Source: Ferruginibacter sp. (lineage in GTDB: Bacteria > Bacteroidota > Bacteroidia > Chitinophagales > Chitinophagaceae). Taken from it: a stretch of DNA of 64,000 nucleotides. The stretch spans positions 62,001 to 126,000 of the forward strand of contig NZ_JAQBNR010000019.1 in the NCBI RefSeq assembly GCF_028288465.1, given 5' to 3'. The notes under the pieces were generated by a model. It did no database searches. It saw nothing but the letters and a program-made list of their open reading frames with translations, and had not been told where the DNA came from. The translations under genes were made by a program, and so were the position numbers. Numbering within the stretch: position 1 is the first letter of the stretch; every line of letters begins with the position of its first letter. This document shows, piece after piece, positions 1 through 10,565 of the stretch.

Positions 1-1
1 T

Positions 2-1930
2 GTTCGCTACTCCCAGGATATGTTTTATGAAAACAGGGAAACAAAAATTTCCAAAAGTTTCAACGACGAAATAAATGGTTATTATTCGCTCACAAATATT
101 TATAACACAGAAAGCAATACTGATTTTCTTGCCACTTACACCAATACGTTTCAAAACAAGTTTGATCTGTCAACTTCTGTGGGAGGAAACATATTATACA
201 CATATGGCTCCAACCTGTTAACTAATTCTGCCCATGGCGGCGGCATTATCGCACCTGAATATTTTAACGTGTCCAATATTTCCCAAACAAATATCAGGTA
301 TGGTTCAGGCTATAGCCAAAAAGCTGTTTACAGTGCGTATGCTACAGCATCTTTGGGATACAAAAGCATGGCCTACCTTGATCTGACAGGCCGCAACGAC
401 TGGTCAAGTACATTACCTGCCGGTCAAAATTCTTACTTCTATCCTTCTGCTTCACTCAGTTTGCTGTTGAACAAAATGTTCAATATGGGCAACAGCATCA
501 GCCTGTTTAAAATAAGAGGCGGATGGGCCAGTGTGGGTAAAGACACGGATCCTTATAACCTGTATGGTACTGTTGGTGTGGGAAGTTTTGGTGGGATTAT
601 TACCCAGGGAACATCTTCTACCTTGAAAAACCCGAACCTGAAACCGGAAAAAGCGGTGTCTACAGAATTGGGCCTTGAATTGAACCTGTATAAAAACCGC
701 CTTCGTTTTGAAGGAACAGTATACCGTTCTGATAACAGCAACCAGGTATTATCTATCTCTACACCCGGATCATCCGGATACAGTGGCAGACAAATTAATG
801 CAGGTTTGGTTCGCAGCCAGGGTATTGAATTAAGATTAGCCGGTACCATCATTGCCAATAAAGACTGGACATGGGACATGGCTGTTAACTATACCAAAAA
901 TGACGCGTATGTTATGTCATTGGCAAACGGTGTAAATTATTTCTCTTTCTGGCAGGATGGACGTAGCGGATCATGGACTTATGCCAAAGGTCAGCCAATA
1001 CCGAACATGTTTGATGCCAACGGAAAACAGGTAATCAGCGATGGTAAACTGGGCCAGTTGTGGGATAACCAGCTAGCAACCGTTACAGATAAAACATCCA
1101 AATATTATGGCTGGCCTTTACTGGATAATGATGGATTTATTCAAACTGTAGGCAATGGCGATTTTCAACACAAAACTGTGGTAGGTAATTTCAATCCCAA
1201 GTTATTACTGGGCATACAAACATCTGTAAGCTGGAAAAGCCTCACCCTGAGCGCCAGTATTGACACCCGCTGGGGCGGCACTTTCTTTTCTCAAACCTAC
1301 CGTTACCTGGGATCGGATGCAGCAATGGCCCGCCAGGAAAATATGGGTATCCCCATTCCTGCATCTGCCAAAGGCGATATACCAGGTTACCTCAAAGCAA
1401 ATCCCGGTGCCAATATTATTGTCAGCGGTAATCTTGCTCAATTTCACCTGGTGGGCGGACCAACAACTGAGTTAGGTGGCTTCCCCTTTACCAATAACGG
1501 TATTACTATTAATGACGGAGCGTTTTATCCCGGTGTATATGAAGATGGCAATGGCGGATATATAGAAAATCTCGGTGATCCTGCAACAACAAAATATGAT
1601 ATCTATGAGGATGCAGTTACCGGTGGCTGGAACTTTGCAAGAATGAGCATGTTTGATGCGTCTTATATTAAGTTAAGAGAACTGACTTTAACTACGCAAT
1701 TGCCCAAACGTTGGTCAGATGCTTTAAAACTGCAGGGAATATCGCTTGGTGTTTATACACGCAACATCATCATCTGGACAAAAGCCAAAGCTGGTGTGGA
1801 TCCGGAAATGGCCTACCAGTTTCAAAAAGGTCGCCAGGGCAATGGTTCGCAGTTCAGGCAAGGTATAGAAAGGTACAATATCACTCCATGGACAATACCG
1901 GTTGGTGTAAAACTGAGTGTACATTTTTAA
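2..1930 (+). CDS. SusC/RagA-family TonB-linked outer membrane protein, 3' part (5' end outside window)
   Basis: Frame is open to the window start (VRYSQDMFYENRE...); beta-barrel sequence and C-terminal ...ITPWTIPVGVKLSVHF; followed by SusD. Confidence 0.93.
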   Translation, partial: VRYSQDMFYENRETKISKSFNDEINGYYSLTNIYNTESNTDFLATYTNTFQNKFDLSTSVGGNILYTYGSNLLTNSAHGGGIIAPEYFNVSNISQTNIRYGSGYSQKAVYSAYATASLGYKSMAYLDLTGRNDWSSTLPAGQNSYFYPSASLSLLLNKMFNMGNSISLFKIRGGWASVGKDTDPYNLYGTVGVGSFGGIITQGTSSTLKNPNLKPEKAVSTELGLELNLYKNRLRFEGTVYRSDNSNQVLSISTPGSSGYSGRQINAGLVRSQGIELRLAGTIIANKDWTWDMAVNYTKNDAYVMSLANGVNYFSFWQDGRSGSWTYAKGQPIPNMFDANGKQVISDGKLGQLWDNQLATVTDKTSKYYGWPLLDNDGFIQTVGNGDFQHKTVVGNFNPKLLLGIQTSVSWKSLTLSASIDTRWGGTFFSQTYRYLGSDAAMARQENMGIPIPASAKGDIPGYLKANPGANIIVSGNLAQFHLVGGPTTELGGFPFTNNGITINDGAFYPGVYEDGNGGYIENLGDPATTKYDIYEDAVTGGWNFARMSMFDASYIKLRELTLTTQLPKRWSDALKLQGISLGVYTRNIIIWTKAKAGVDPEMAYQFQKGRQGNGSQFRQGIERYNITPWTIPVGVKLSVHF

Positions 1931-1973
1931 ATCCCGGCTTCAATAACCTTATCTAATTTGTAATATCAAAAAA

Positions 1974-3755
1974 ATGAAAAAAATGAAAAGCGCAAAAAAA
2001 GTAGTTCTGGTTATGTGCGTTTTCTTTGCAATAATCACGCTGGGCAATTCATGTAAAAAGTTTGATGTGCTCAACACCGATCCCAACTCTATTACACCTT
2101 CAGTCGCCTCACCGGATTACCTAATGGCAAATGTGCTTACGCAATCAGCCATGTGGTACGGAAACTACGGTTCCGGAATATTTTCCGGCGCCATGCAGCA
2201 AACTTACCAGGATGCATTTGGCAATACGTTTAGTGGTTACCAGTGGGGTCCAGAATCATGGGCAGGTAATTATTCGATATTAAGAGACAATAAACTGTTG
2301 CTGCAAAAAGCGCAGACCAACGACTGGAAATTTCACCAGGGAGTGGCGTTAACCATGAGGGCTTTTAACTTTGGTAATATCGCTGATGTTTGGGGAGATG
2401 CACCAGATTCTATGGCACTGAACGGCGACCAAAACGGAAGCGAAAATCTATATCCTGCTTTTGATTCACAGGAAGCAATTTATGCACGTGTAATTGCAGA
2501 TCTGCAGGCGGCCGTTCCGCTGCTGGATGGCAGTACAACTGATCATCCTGAAATTACGGGTGTCACCATGTCTTCGGATGTTTTTTATGGAGGTGATCCT
2601 GCAAAATGGCAAAAGCTGGCCTATTCACTCTTACTACGATATTACATGCGGGTATCTTCTAAAATGGATGTAAAAGCAAATGTTGAAGCCATTGCGTCTA
2701 AAGTAATAGCAGATAATGACGGCAGTTGGGTAATGCCTTTACCAGGCGCAGACCAGGGAACGTCTTACCAGTTTTGTTCAAAGTTCAATGGCCCTTCCGG
2801 CTATAACAGAAACAAAATGTGCGGTACGTTGACAATGAAACTAAAAGCGTTAAAAGATCCACGGATTGTGATAATGGCCGAACCTGTTGTAACCCGGTCA
2901 GTAGTAGATGCAGCTAAATTTGCACCCGGCGATAATACAACTTTGCTGAACGTAGTCAATGGCATACGTTATATTAACCCTGCCGCCGCCGCCGCTTCTA
3001 AATTTAAACAGTTTGATACAGCGACTTATGCGCAGGACAGGCCATACGGTGCGGTTGCAGCCAGTATCTACAGTTTGTACGATACTTCAGCAAGGTATGT
3101 GGGAATTCCGATCAGCTACAGCAATTTCGATTTTGAATACAATATCAACGGAACCGGCACGCAGTCTACTTCTTTAAATGATTATGTGTCTTACCTGAGA
3201 AGAGATATTTACGATAACCCAACCGGTGATTTGCTCAATCAAAAACTGTTAACCTACAGTGAAGTATGTTTTGATTTAGCGGAAGCTGCGTTAAAAGGAT
3301 GGAATGTAAATGGTACCGCAGAAGATTGGTATAACAAAGGCGTACAGGCAAGTTTTGATACATGGAAAGTTTTCAGCGACTACCAGTCAGATGTAAATGA
3401 TTATTATGGCTGCGTAAAAGATTTCGCCAGCTATATCGCACAGCCATCAGTTAAGTTCAATAATACACTGCAAAGAATTATAGAACAAAAATGGATTGCT
3501 TCGTGGCAGGCTTGTAACGAAGCATTTATGGATTGGAGAAGAACTGGTTACCCCACACTCAACGTAGGATGGGCTTCGTACCGGGGCGCTATCCCACTTC
3601 GTTTTGCGTACGACAATACAGAACTGCAAAACAATGCAGCCAATGGTGATGCGGCAATAGCCAAATTAAAACCATCTTCTTACGTAGGTACAGACGGCAA
3701 CAATAGCTCCTGGTCAAAATTCTGGTTGGTTGACGGAACTGGTAAGCCCTGGTAA
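1974..3755 (+). CDS. SusD/RagB-family nutrient-binding outer membrane lipoprotein
   Basis: Lipoprotein signal (ITLGNSCKKFDVLNTDPNS), SusD-like sequence, immediately after SusC. Confidence 0.93.
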   Translation: MKKMKSAKKVVLVMCVFFAIITLGNSCKKFDVLNTDPNSITPSVASPDYLMANVLTQSAMWYGNYGSGIFSGAMQQTYQDAFGNTFSGYQWGPESWAGNYSILRDNKLLLQKAQTNDWKFHQGVALTMRAFNFGNIADVWGDAPDSMALNGDQNGSENLYPAFDSQEAIYARVIADLQAAVPLLDGSTTDHPEITGVTMSSDVFYGGDPAKWQKLAYSLLLRYYMRVSSKMDVKANVEAIASKVIADNDGSWVMPLPGADQGTSYQFCSKFNGPSGYNRNKMCGTLTMKLKALKDPRIVIMAEPVVTRSVVDAAKFAPGDNTTLLNVVNGIRYINPAAAAASKFKQFDTATYAQDRPYGAVAASIYSLYDTSARYVGIPISYSNFDFEYNINGTGTQSTSLNDYVSYLRRDIYDNPTGDLLNQKLLTYSEVCFDLAEAALKGWNVNGTAEDWYNKGVQASFDTWKVFSDYQSDVNDYYGCVKDFASYIAQPSVKFNNTLQRIIEQKWIASWQACNEAFMDWRRTGYPTLNVGWASYRGAIPLRFAYDNTELQNNAANGDAAIAKLKPSSYVGTDGNNSSWSKFWLVDGTGKPW

Positions 3756-5825
3756 ATGAAGTACAGCGCTTACACCATAAGGCAGAAAGGAGCTTTGTCA
3801 GCTATCGCGGTTATTTTTAGCCTGTTGTGTTATGGCCAGGTAAATAACACCTATAATTTGATGCCGGCACCTTTTGCAATACAGGCGGCAACAACCGGCA
3901 GGATCGCAATTGATCAGCAATTTCGGGTTGCAATATCCGGCACCGCCAACGACCGGATATATGCAGAAGCCAGCCGGTTTGTAAGACGGCTGAGTAACAA
4001 AACAGGTATTTTCCTGGATAAACAGGAATTTGTAACGCGGCAGCAGGATAAGTCAACAGCAACCTTGCTTGTTACTATACAACGCAACGGATTGCTGAAA
4101 CTGGGGGAAGATGAAAGTTATGTAATTGAAACCAGTGGACGGCAAGTGCTTGTTACCGCTGTCACTGATTTGGGCGCCATTCATGCATTGGAAACTTTAA
4201 TACAATTGGTTAGTACAGATGCTGCCGGATATTACATTCCGGCAGTGTCTGTTAAAGACCATCCCCGTTTTGCCTGGCGTGGTTTATTGCTGGATGTGGC
4301 CCTGCATTTTATGCCAGTGGAGGTGGTAAAAAGAACGCTGGATGGAATGGCTGCGGTCAAGATGAATGTACTGCACCTGCACCTTTGCAACGACCAGGGA
4401 TTCAGAGTGGAGTCAAAAGTTTTTCCCCGGTTGCAGCAGGTAGCTTCCGATGGTATTTATTACACACAGGAAGATATCAAAACCATTGTAAAATATGCAG
4501 CACAAAGAGGCATTCGTGTGGTGCCGGAATTTGTTGTGCCGGCGCATACCACGGCCATATTAACGGCCTATCCTGAACTGGCAAGCGTTAATAGAACCTA
4601 CTCATTACAAAGATATTTTGGCGTATTTGATCCGGTGCTGGACCCTACCAACGAAAAAGTATACCCGTTTTTAGAGAAACTGTTTACGGAAATGGCCTTC
4701 CTTTTTCCGGATGAATATTTTCATATTGGCGGCGATGAAAACACGGGTAAAGATTGGGAAGCGGTGCCGCACATCAAAAAATTTATGCAGACACATGGCA
4801 TGAAAACGACCATGGATTTACAGACTTATTTTAATCAGCGCTTACTGCCCATCATTCGCAAAGCCGGTAAAAAAATGATGGGGTGGGACGAGGTGTTTCA
4901 TCCGGGTTTGCCAAAGGAAATTTTCATTCAATCGTGGCGGGGAAACGAAAGTTTTTATAGTTCAGTAAAGCAGGGATATAAAGCCATTCTTTCTTATGGT
5001 TATTATATTGATTTGATGCAACCAGCTTCTTATCACTACCAGAATGATCCCATACCGGATAGCGTGAAGCTGACACCGGACGAAAAGAAATTGATTCTGG
5101 GAGGTGAGGCAACTATGTGGAGCGAATTGATAACACCAACAACAGTTGACTCAAGAATATGGCCAAGAACTGCTGCTATTGCGGAAAGATTATGGTCTCC
5201 TAAAGCAGTCAGCGACACTGATGATATGTACAGGCGGCTGGATATTGTAAGCCTGCATCTTGAATCGCTCGGACTGCAACACCTGACTTATAAACCGGCA
5301 ATGATGCGGCAGCTTTGCAATGGAAATAATATTAAGGCACTGGAGGTTTTGGTAAGTGTGCTGGAGCCCTTAAAAATATACGATCGCAACGAAGGCGATA
5401 CGATGTACACGGTATTTTCTCCCTTTACAAAAATTGCTGATGTCGCTACGCCTGATCAGCCGTTACCAAGGATATTTAATAAATCCGTGCAGCAATTTTT
5501 AATGAATTCATCCGCAGGTAAGGAAAAAAAAATTACGAACCAATTGATCCTCTGGAAAGAAAATGACGCAGCATTTAAACAGCTGCTTGCGAACTCGCCG
5601 GTATTGCTGGAAGCTGCTCCATTATCACAACATCTTTCCTTGCTGGGGGAGGCTGGCCTGGAATCGATTGAATACATAAAGCAACACAAAACCGCGGATG
5701 CTGAATGGCTTAAACAACAACTGGTCGTAATTAAACAGGCACGGATGCAGGGCGGCAGATGCGAAATACAGATAGTTGATACCATACAAAAATTAGTTAC
5801 GGCTGCGGCGGGCAAACAGCAATAG
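3756..5825 (+). CDS. beta-N-acetylhexosaminidase, GH20 family
   Basis: HFMPVEVVKRTLDGMAAVKMNVLHLHLCNDQGFR and catalytic HIGGDE motif; ATG directly abuts the susD stop (TAAATG). Confidence 0.93.
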   Translation: MKYSAYTIRQKGALSAIAVIFSLLCYGQVNNTYNLMPAPFAIQAATTGRIAIDQQFRVAISGTANDRIYAEASRFVRRLSNKTGIFLDKQEFVTRQQDKSTATLLVTIQRNGLLKLGEDESYVIETSGRQVLVTAVTDLGAIHALETLIQLVSTDAAGYYIPAVSVKDHPRFAWRGLLLDVALHFMPVEVVKRTLDGMAAVKMNVLHLHLCNDQGFRVESKVFPRLQQVASDGIYYTQEDIKTIVKYAAQRGIRVVPEFVVPAHTTAILTAYPELASVNRTYSLQRYFGVFDPVLDPTNEKVYPFLEKLFTEMAFLFPDEYFHIGGDENTGKDWEAVPHIKKFMQTHGMKTTMDLQTYFNQRLLPIIRKAGKKMMGWDEVFHPGLPKEIFIQSWRGNESFYSSVKQGYKAILSYGYYIDLMQPASYHYQNDPIPDSVKLTPDEKKLILGGEATMWSELITPTTVDSRIWPRTAAIAERLWSPKAVSDTDDMYRRLDIVSLHLESLGLQHLTYKPAMMRQLCNGNNIKALEVLVSVLEPLKIYDRNEGDTMYTVFSPFTKIADVATPDQPLPRIFNKSVQQFLMNSSAGKEKKITNQLILWKENDAAFKQLLANSPVLLEAAPLSQHLSLLGEAGLESIEYIKQHKTADAEWLKQQLVVIKQARMQGGRCEIQIVDTIQKLVTAAAGKQQ

Positions 5826-5871
5826 AAATAGTAGTTGCATTTTTTATAAGTGAAGAAAAAAACAAAGTTTG

Positions 5872-8121
5872 ATGAGGATAAAATTTACTGGCTTAATTCT
5901 TTTAACATGGTGTTTAAAAACTGCCTGCGCACAAATAACTGCACATACTCCAACAGCAGCCAAAAGCAATAGGAAGGAAGGATTTTTCCAGGAATACCAT
6001 GAGGCATATCCGATCGGAAAGACCAGCGCTGAAAATAACGTCCGGAGTATTGCCGTGGATAAATCATCCAATGTTTTTATAACTACTGAAGCAGGTGTTT
6101 TTGAAAAATCCAGTGGCGCAAATACATGGACAGAGCTTCCATTTCAGGAGGAAGATAAAGGCCCTGCTTATGCCGTAGCCACTGATGGCAATGGCACGTT
6201 GTGGATTGGCAACTGGAACGGCGTTTTTACATTTCAACATAATCTGCTCACCAAAATGCCCGGCACAACAGGGCCAGTATCCCTGATTTGTGTAGCCAAA
6301 GAAGGGGTGTATGCACTCGGACCTCAAGGCGTTTGGTTGAATGCAGGCAATCAGTTTCTTCAAAAAAATTATCCTGTGGCCCGCTCCGTGAGGGGTGTTG
6401 TGTCAGATGGTAAAGCCGGCTTGTGGATTACCAGCGATGCAGGCCTTTACCATGTAACGGAAAAAGCAACTCATCATTTTTATAAAACAGATATTTTGTT
6501 AAGCGCAGAACTGAAAGGGCTGGCGTTTGATGAGAAAGAAAGTCTATGGATTACCGGGCTGGGAGGCGTTTCTGTTATCAGCAATGGCAAACGGCAAACT
6601 GCAATTACGCCAGCCAATGGCTGCCCGTCCATTTATACGAGTTGTGTAAAGCAGTCTCCTGACAAGGTGATGTGGATAGGTACAAAGGTTGGCGTAATTC
6701 GTTTTTATCCCGGCGGCAAACACTCTCTTTTATTCAGCCGCCGCTGGCTGATAAATGACCAGGTAAATGACCTTGTTTTTGACCAAGAAGGAAGTGCGTG
6801 GATCGCCACAACCAACGGTGTAAGCGTTATAAAAAAAAGATGGATAACACTTGCCCAAAAGGAGGATTATTTTTATGGCGTTCAAATGGCAAGGCATATC
6901 AGGGAACCATGGATATCGGGCCAGTGCCGCATGGCAGTAGCCGGCGATACTGCTCATTGTTCGCCTGAAGATGATGACAATGACGGGGAATACACAGGCA
7001 ACTATTTAGCCATGGAGTCATTTCGGTTTGCAGTTACCAAAAGTGAAGATGCAAGAGAAAAAGCAAAAAAGGCATTTCATTTTTTAAAAGAATTAAAGGA
7101 CATCACCGGCGGCGACGGTTACTTTGCCCGGACGATGGTGCCCATTGGCTGGGCTGCAGAAGTGCATGACACGAACCGCTTGTATACGGCAAGAGAAAGG
7201 GCAGAAGAACTGGTGAATGAACCCAGGTTTAAACCGGTTGAAACCCGCTGGCATAAATCAGCCGACGGGCGATGGTTATGGAAAGGCGATGCCAGCAGCG
7301 ACGAATGGTGCGGCCATATGATGGGGTACTATTTTTATTATCAACTGGCGGCCACTGAAGAAGAGAAAGCCTTGGTACGACAGCATGTAGCGTCACTTGT
7401 TGATCATTTAATTGCGCACAACTATACCATGATGGATACAGATGGAACGCATACCCGATGGGGCGTGTGGTCGCCTGCATTATTGAACAGAGATCCTGAA
7501 TGGCAACTGGATAGAAGTGAGAATTCAATGGAGTTGCTGGCATTTTTGAAGCTGGCTTATTATTGTACAAATGACGAAAAATATCAGCAGCATTATCAGC
7601 AGCTGATCAGTAAAGAACACTACCTGGAGAATATGGCTGCTTTGACAGAGCAGAACCCTGCATGGTTTATTTATTTTGATGTTACGATGCAGGCTTATTT
7701 ATTTCCAATATTAATTCGTTGCGAAAATGACCAGCGGCTGCGGGCTTTTTATCAGCAGCTGATGGACAAATGGATGGAACAACGGAAGGGTGATCATAAC
7801 CCGCTGATCAATTTTTTATACTGTTATGCCCGTGATAAAAAAGCAGAGCAGCAAGCATCCCTTGATTTTTTGATTAATACACCGCTTGATCTCAGGGACT
7901 GGCATATTGATCATACCAAAAGAGAAGATATTCATATGGTACATACCCCGGTGTTAAATGAATTACAGGTAAGTGAATTGCCACCGCCGGAAATCAGAAA
8001 CACGGTGCGCTGGGACAACAACCCCTGGTCAGCAACAGGCGGATCAGATATGGTGGAGCGTGAGCCGGTGTTTTGGCTGTACCCTTACTGGATGGGCAGG
8101 TATCTCAACATGATTGATTAA
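5872..8121 (+). CDS. two-component-regulator-type beta-propeller fused to C-terminal alpha-helical (enzyme-like) domain, copy 1
   Basis: N-terminal repeats (LWIGNWNGVFTF, LWITSDAGLYHV, MWIGTKVGVIRF, AWIATTNGVSVI); C-terminal domain with EDDDNDGEYTGNYLAMESFRFAVTKS, SSDEWCGHM and WLYPYWMGRYL; no kinase or DNA-binding region. Track uses TTG 5869; ATG at 5872. Confidence 0.8.
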   Translation: MRIKFTGLILLTWCLKTACAQITAHTPTAAKSNRKEGFFQEYHEAYPIGKTSAENNVRSIAVDKSSNVFITTEAGVFEKSSGANTWTELPFQEEDKGPAYAVATDGNGTLWIGNWNGVFTFQHNLLTKMPGTTGPVSLICVAKEGVYALGPQGVWLNAGNQFLQKNYPVARSVRGVVSDGKAGLWITSDAGLYHVTEKATHHFYKTDILLSAELKGLAFDEKESLWITGLGGVSVISNGKRQTAITPANGCPSIYTSCVKQSPDKVMWIGTKVGVIRFYPGGKHSLLFSRRWLINDQVNDLVFDQEGSAWIATTNGVSVIKKRWITLAQKEDYFYGVQMARHIREPWISGQCRMAVAGDTAHCSPEDDDNDGEYTGNYLAMESFRFAVTKSEDAREKAKKAFHFLKELKDITGGDGYFARTMVPIGWAAEVHDTNRLYTARERAEELVNEPRFKPVETRWHKSADGRWLWKGDASSDEWCGHMMGYYFYYQLAATEEEKALVRQHVASLVDHLIAHNYTMMDTDGTHTRWGVWSPALLNRDPEWQLDRSENSMELLAFLKLAYYCTNDEKYQQHYQQLISKEHYLENMAALTEQNPAWFIYFDVTMQAYLFPILIRCENDQRLRAFYQQLMDKWMEQRKGDHNPLINFLYCYARDKKAEQQASLDFLINTPLDLRDWHIDHTKREDIHMVHTPVLNELQVSELPPPEIRNTVRWDNNPWSATGGSDMVEREPVFWLYPYWMGRYLNMID

Positions 8122-8141
8122 TTTTTAAGGATAAAATAATA

Positions 8142-10439
8142 ATGATGATTAAAAGAAAGATTGGTTTTTTGTTGCTTGCAGGTTTATTTTTTAATGTGTT
8201 GAAGATGGGTGCTACAGATGGCGGTGGCTTACCCGTTCCTCCAGTATTTAAGGACACAGCCTCGTTGCAGGCTTATAGTATAAAATATACGCCCGATGGG
8301 ATGAAAGATGCAGGCAATATTGTTTTCAAAAAAGTATTTAGCGATCGCAATGGAGTTGTATTGATTCAATCTTCACGAGGACTGTTAAAAAGATCCGGCG
8401 GCCAGTTTTTGTATCCTGGTCAGCTGGTGCCTGATGTATCCTATCTGCCTATCGTTGACAAGAAAATAAGCAGCCTTGGCCTGTATCAAAACCAATTTGT
8501 ATTTGCCGACGATAAGGCCATCTTAAGCAATGCCTGGGCAGGGAAGCTATACAGCCTTCATACCATGCCCGATGTTACATTATTGAGTGGCGGAGACGAT
8601 TTTTCCTTTTTAATTTCCAACGGTACTTCTGTACAATACATAAAGGATTCAAAACTGTTGTTTGAATGGAAAAGCGAAGAAAAACTGGTTGATATTTTAT
8701 TTGATAAAAAGAGCAACCTGTTCTGGCTTTTGACAGCAAAGAGCATTAGTGCTTTTAACCCTGGCGATAAAAAAGTATATCCTAAATACACGGGGGATGG
8801 GTTAACCTGTTTCGGTCTTGCAGGCAATATCAATGAAATATTGGTTGGAACACACAATGGCTATTTTAAATTGAATGGTGGTACCGGAAAGAAGTCAGCA
8901 GAAATAAACAACGCATTGCCTTGCCGCGATTTAACCGTAATAAAAAACGTTGACAATCGAATTTGGTTTGGCTCTGTTAACGGCGCATTTACGCAGGAAC
9001 CGGATGGTAAATTTAAATACTATGCTTCAAAACGCTGGCTGCCCGGTAATAGTGTTAACGATATTGCAGCGGGCAGCAATCATTCGGTATTGGTATTAAC
9101 AAGCAAGGGCCTGGGAGAAATACATTTTGAGCCAATGACACTGCATGATAAAGCGATGTATTATGAGCAGCAGGTGCGTGACAGGCATATCCGCCATGGT
9201 TTCAATGCTACTATTACAAGAATGAAAAATGGTAATGTGAATACTGGTTCACTGGAAGATTCAGACAATGATGGATTGTGGACCTGCATGTACCTGGGAG
9301 GCGAAGTATTTCGGTATGCGGCCACCAAGTCGCCGGAAGCACTGGATAATTGCCGGGAATCACTCGATGCAATTGAGCGGTTGTACACGGTGACTAAAAT
9401 CAAAGGATTTCCTGCCCGTTCTTTTGAAAGAAGAGGATATGCAGTGGCAGATACACAGGTGTGGAAGCACGCGGAAGATCCGGAATGGGACTGGAAATCT
9501 ACCACCAGCAGCGACGAAGCCATTGGGCATATGTTTGTTTTTGGCGCCATAGCAGAATTAATTGATGACCCTGCAATGAAGGCCAAAGCCATCCGGTTAA
9601 TGGATGGCCTGATGCAGCATATTGTTGACCACCAGTTTTACATGATCGACTGGAACGGCGAGCCGACCCGTTGGGGGAGATGGAACCCGGAATATGTAAA
9701 TGCAATGCCAAAAAACGTGGGTGACCGGAAGATTACTTCTTCCAATATTGTGTCGATGTTACAAACGGCCTATCATTTTACCGGCAAAAAAATCTTTAAA
9801 GAAAAAGCGCTGGAACTGATGAATAAATATGGTTACCTGGAAAACCTGATGCGGCCGATGAAAGAAATTGGTCTTGCTCCCGGCGATGCGGGTGACCTGG
9901 CTAAACTTCTTTCAGATGGCTGGAACCATTCAGATGATGAAATGTATTTTTTGGGTTACTGGGGTTTATACCGGTATGCGTTAAATGACACGCTCAAAGC
10001 TAAATTTAAAGCATCTATCCTGGATCACTGGCAAATTGAACGGCCGGAGAAAGAAGCCGCCTGGGATATTTTTACCGCCATCACCGGCGTAAAACAATTT
10101 GACCTGGATGAAGCAACCTGGTATCTGCAAAAATATCCGCTTGACATGATTGAATGGAAAGTAACCAACAGTGAAAGAAAAGACGTTGTATTTATTCCAC
10201 AAAATTTCCGCAATCAAACAATTAAAGAAGTGTTGCCACCGGATGAATTACCGATTAACCGGCACAACTCCAACCGGTTTGATTTGGATGGAGGTGATGA
10301 CAATGGAATCACAGAATACAGTGCGGGAGATATCTGGTTATTACCATACTGGATGGGCCGCTACCTAAAAATAATCAGTGCGCCGGTTAACAACGTTCAT
10401 GCCGCCGCAGGGCCGATGAATAAAGGAGTTGGCCGTTAG
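8142..10439 (+). CDS. beta-propeller fused to C-terminal alpha-helical (enzyme-like) domain, copy 2 (tandem paralogue)
   Basis: Same architecture and collinear motifs as 5872-8121 (EDSDNDGLWTCMYLGGEVFRYAATKS, TSSDEAIGHM, WLLPYWMGRYL). Confidence 0.8.
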   Translation: MMIKRKIGFLLLAGLFFNVLKMGATDGGGLPVPPVFKDTASLQAYSIKYTPDGMKDAGNIVFKKVFSDRNGVVLIQSSRGLLKRSGGQFLYPGQLVPDVSYLPIVDKKISSLGLYQNQFVFADDKAILSNAWAGKLYSLHTMPDVTLLSGGDDFSFLISNGTSVQYIKDSKLLFEWKSEEKLVDILFDKKSNLFWLLTAKSISAFNPGDKKVYPKYTGDGLTCFGLAGNINEILVGTHNGYFKLNGGTGKKSAEINNALPCRDLTVIKNVDNRIWFGSVNGAFTQEPDGKFKYYASKRWLPGNSVNDIAAGSNHSVLVLTSKGLGEIHFEPMTLHDKAMYYEQQVRDRHIRHGFNATITRMKNGNVNTGSLEDSDNDGLWTCMYLGGEVFRYAATKSPEALDNCRESLDAIERLYTVTKIKGFPARSFERRGYAVADTQVWKHAEDPEWDWKSTTSSDEAIGHMFVFGAIAELIDDPAMKAKAIRLMDGLMQHIVDHQFYMIDWNGEPTRWGRWNPEYVNAMPKNVGDRKITSSNIVSMLQTAYHFTGKKIFKEKALELMNKYGYLENLMRPMKEIGLAPGDAGDLAKLLSDGWNHSDDEMYFLGYWGLYRYALNDTLKAKFKASILDHWQIERPEKEAAWDIFTAITGVKQFDLDEATWYLQKYPLDMIEWKVTNSERKDVVFIPQNFRNQTIKEVLPPDELPINRHNSNRFDLDGGDDNGITEYSAGDIWLLPYWMGRYLKIISAPVNNVHAAAGPMNKGVGR

Positions 10440-10530
10440 TTGTAAGTGGTGAGTGGTGAAAGGTGAATTGTGAGCGATGAGTAGTTTGCTGAGTCTGATC
10501 ACTCACAACTGACAACTGACCACTAACTCA
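10440..10530. repeat. degenerate GTGAGTGGTGA-type intergenic repeat with inverted copy
   Basis: agttgtaagtggtgagtggtgaaaggtgaattgtgagcgatgag ... tcactcacaactgacaactgaccactaact. Confidence 0.65.
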
Positions 10531-10565
10531 AAATGTACTTTGTTAGAAAGAAAATCGAATAGTAA

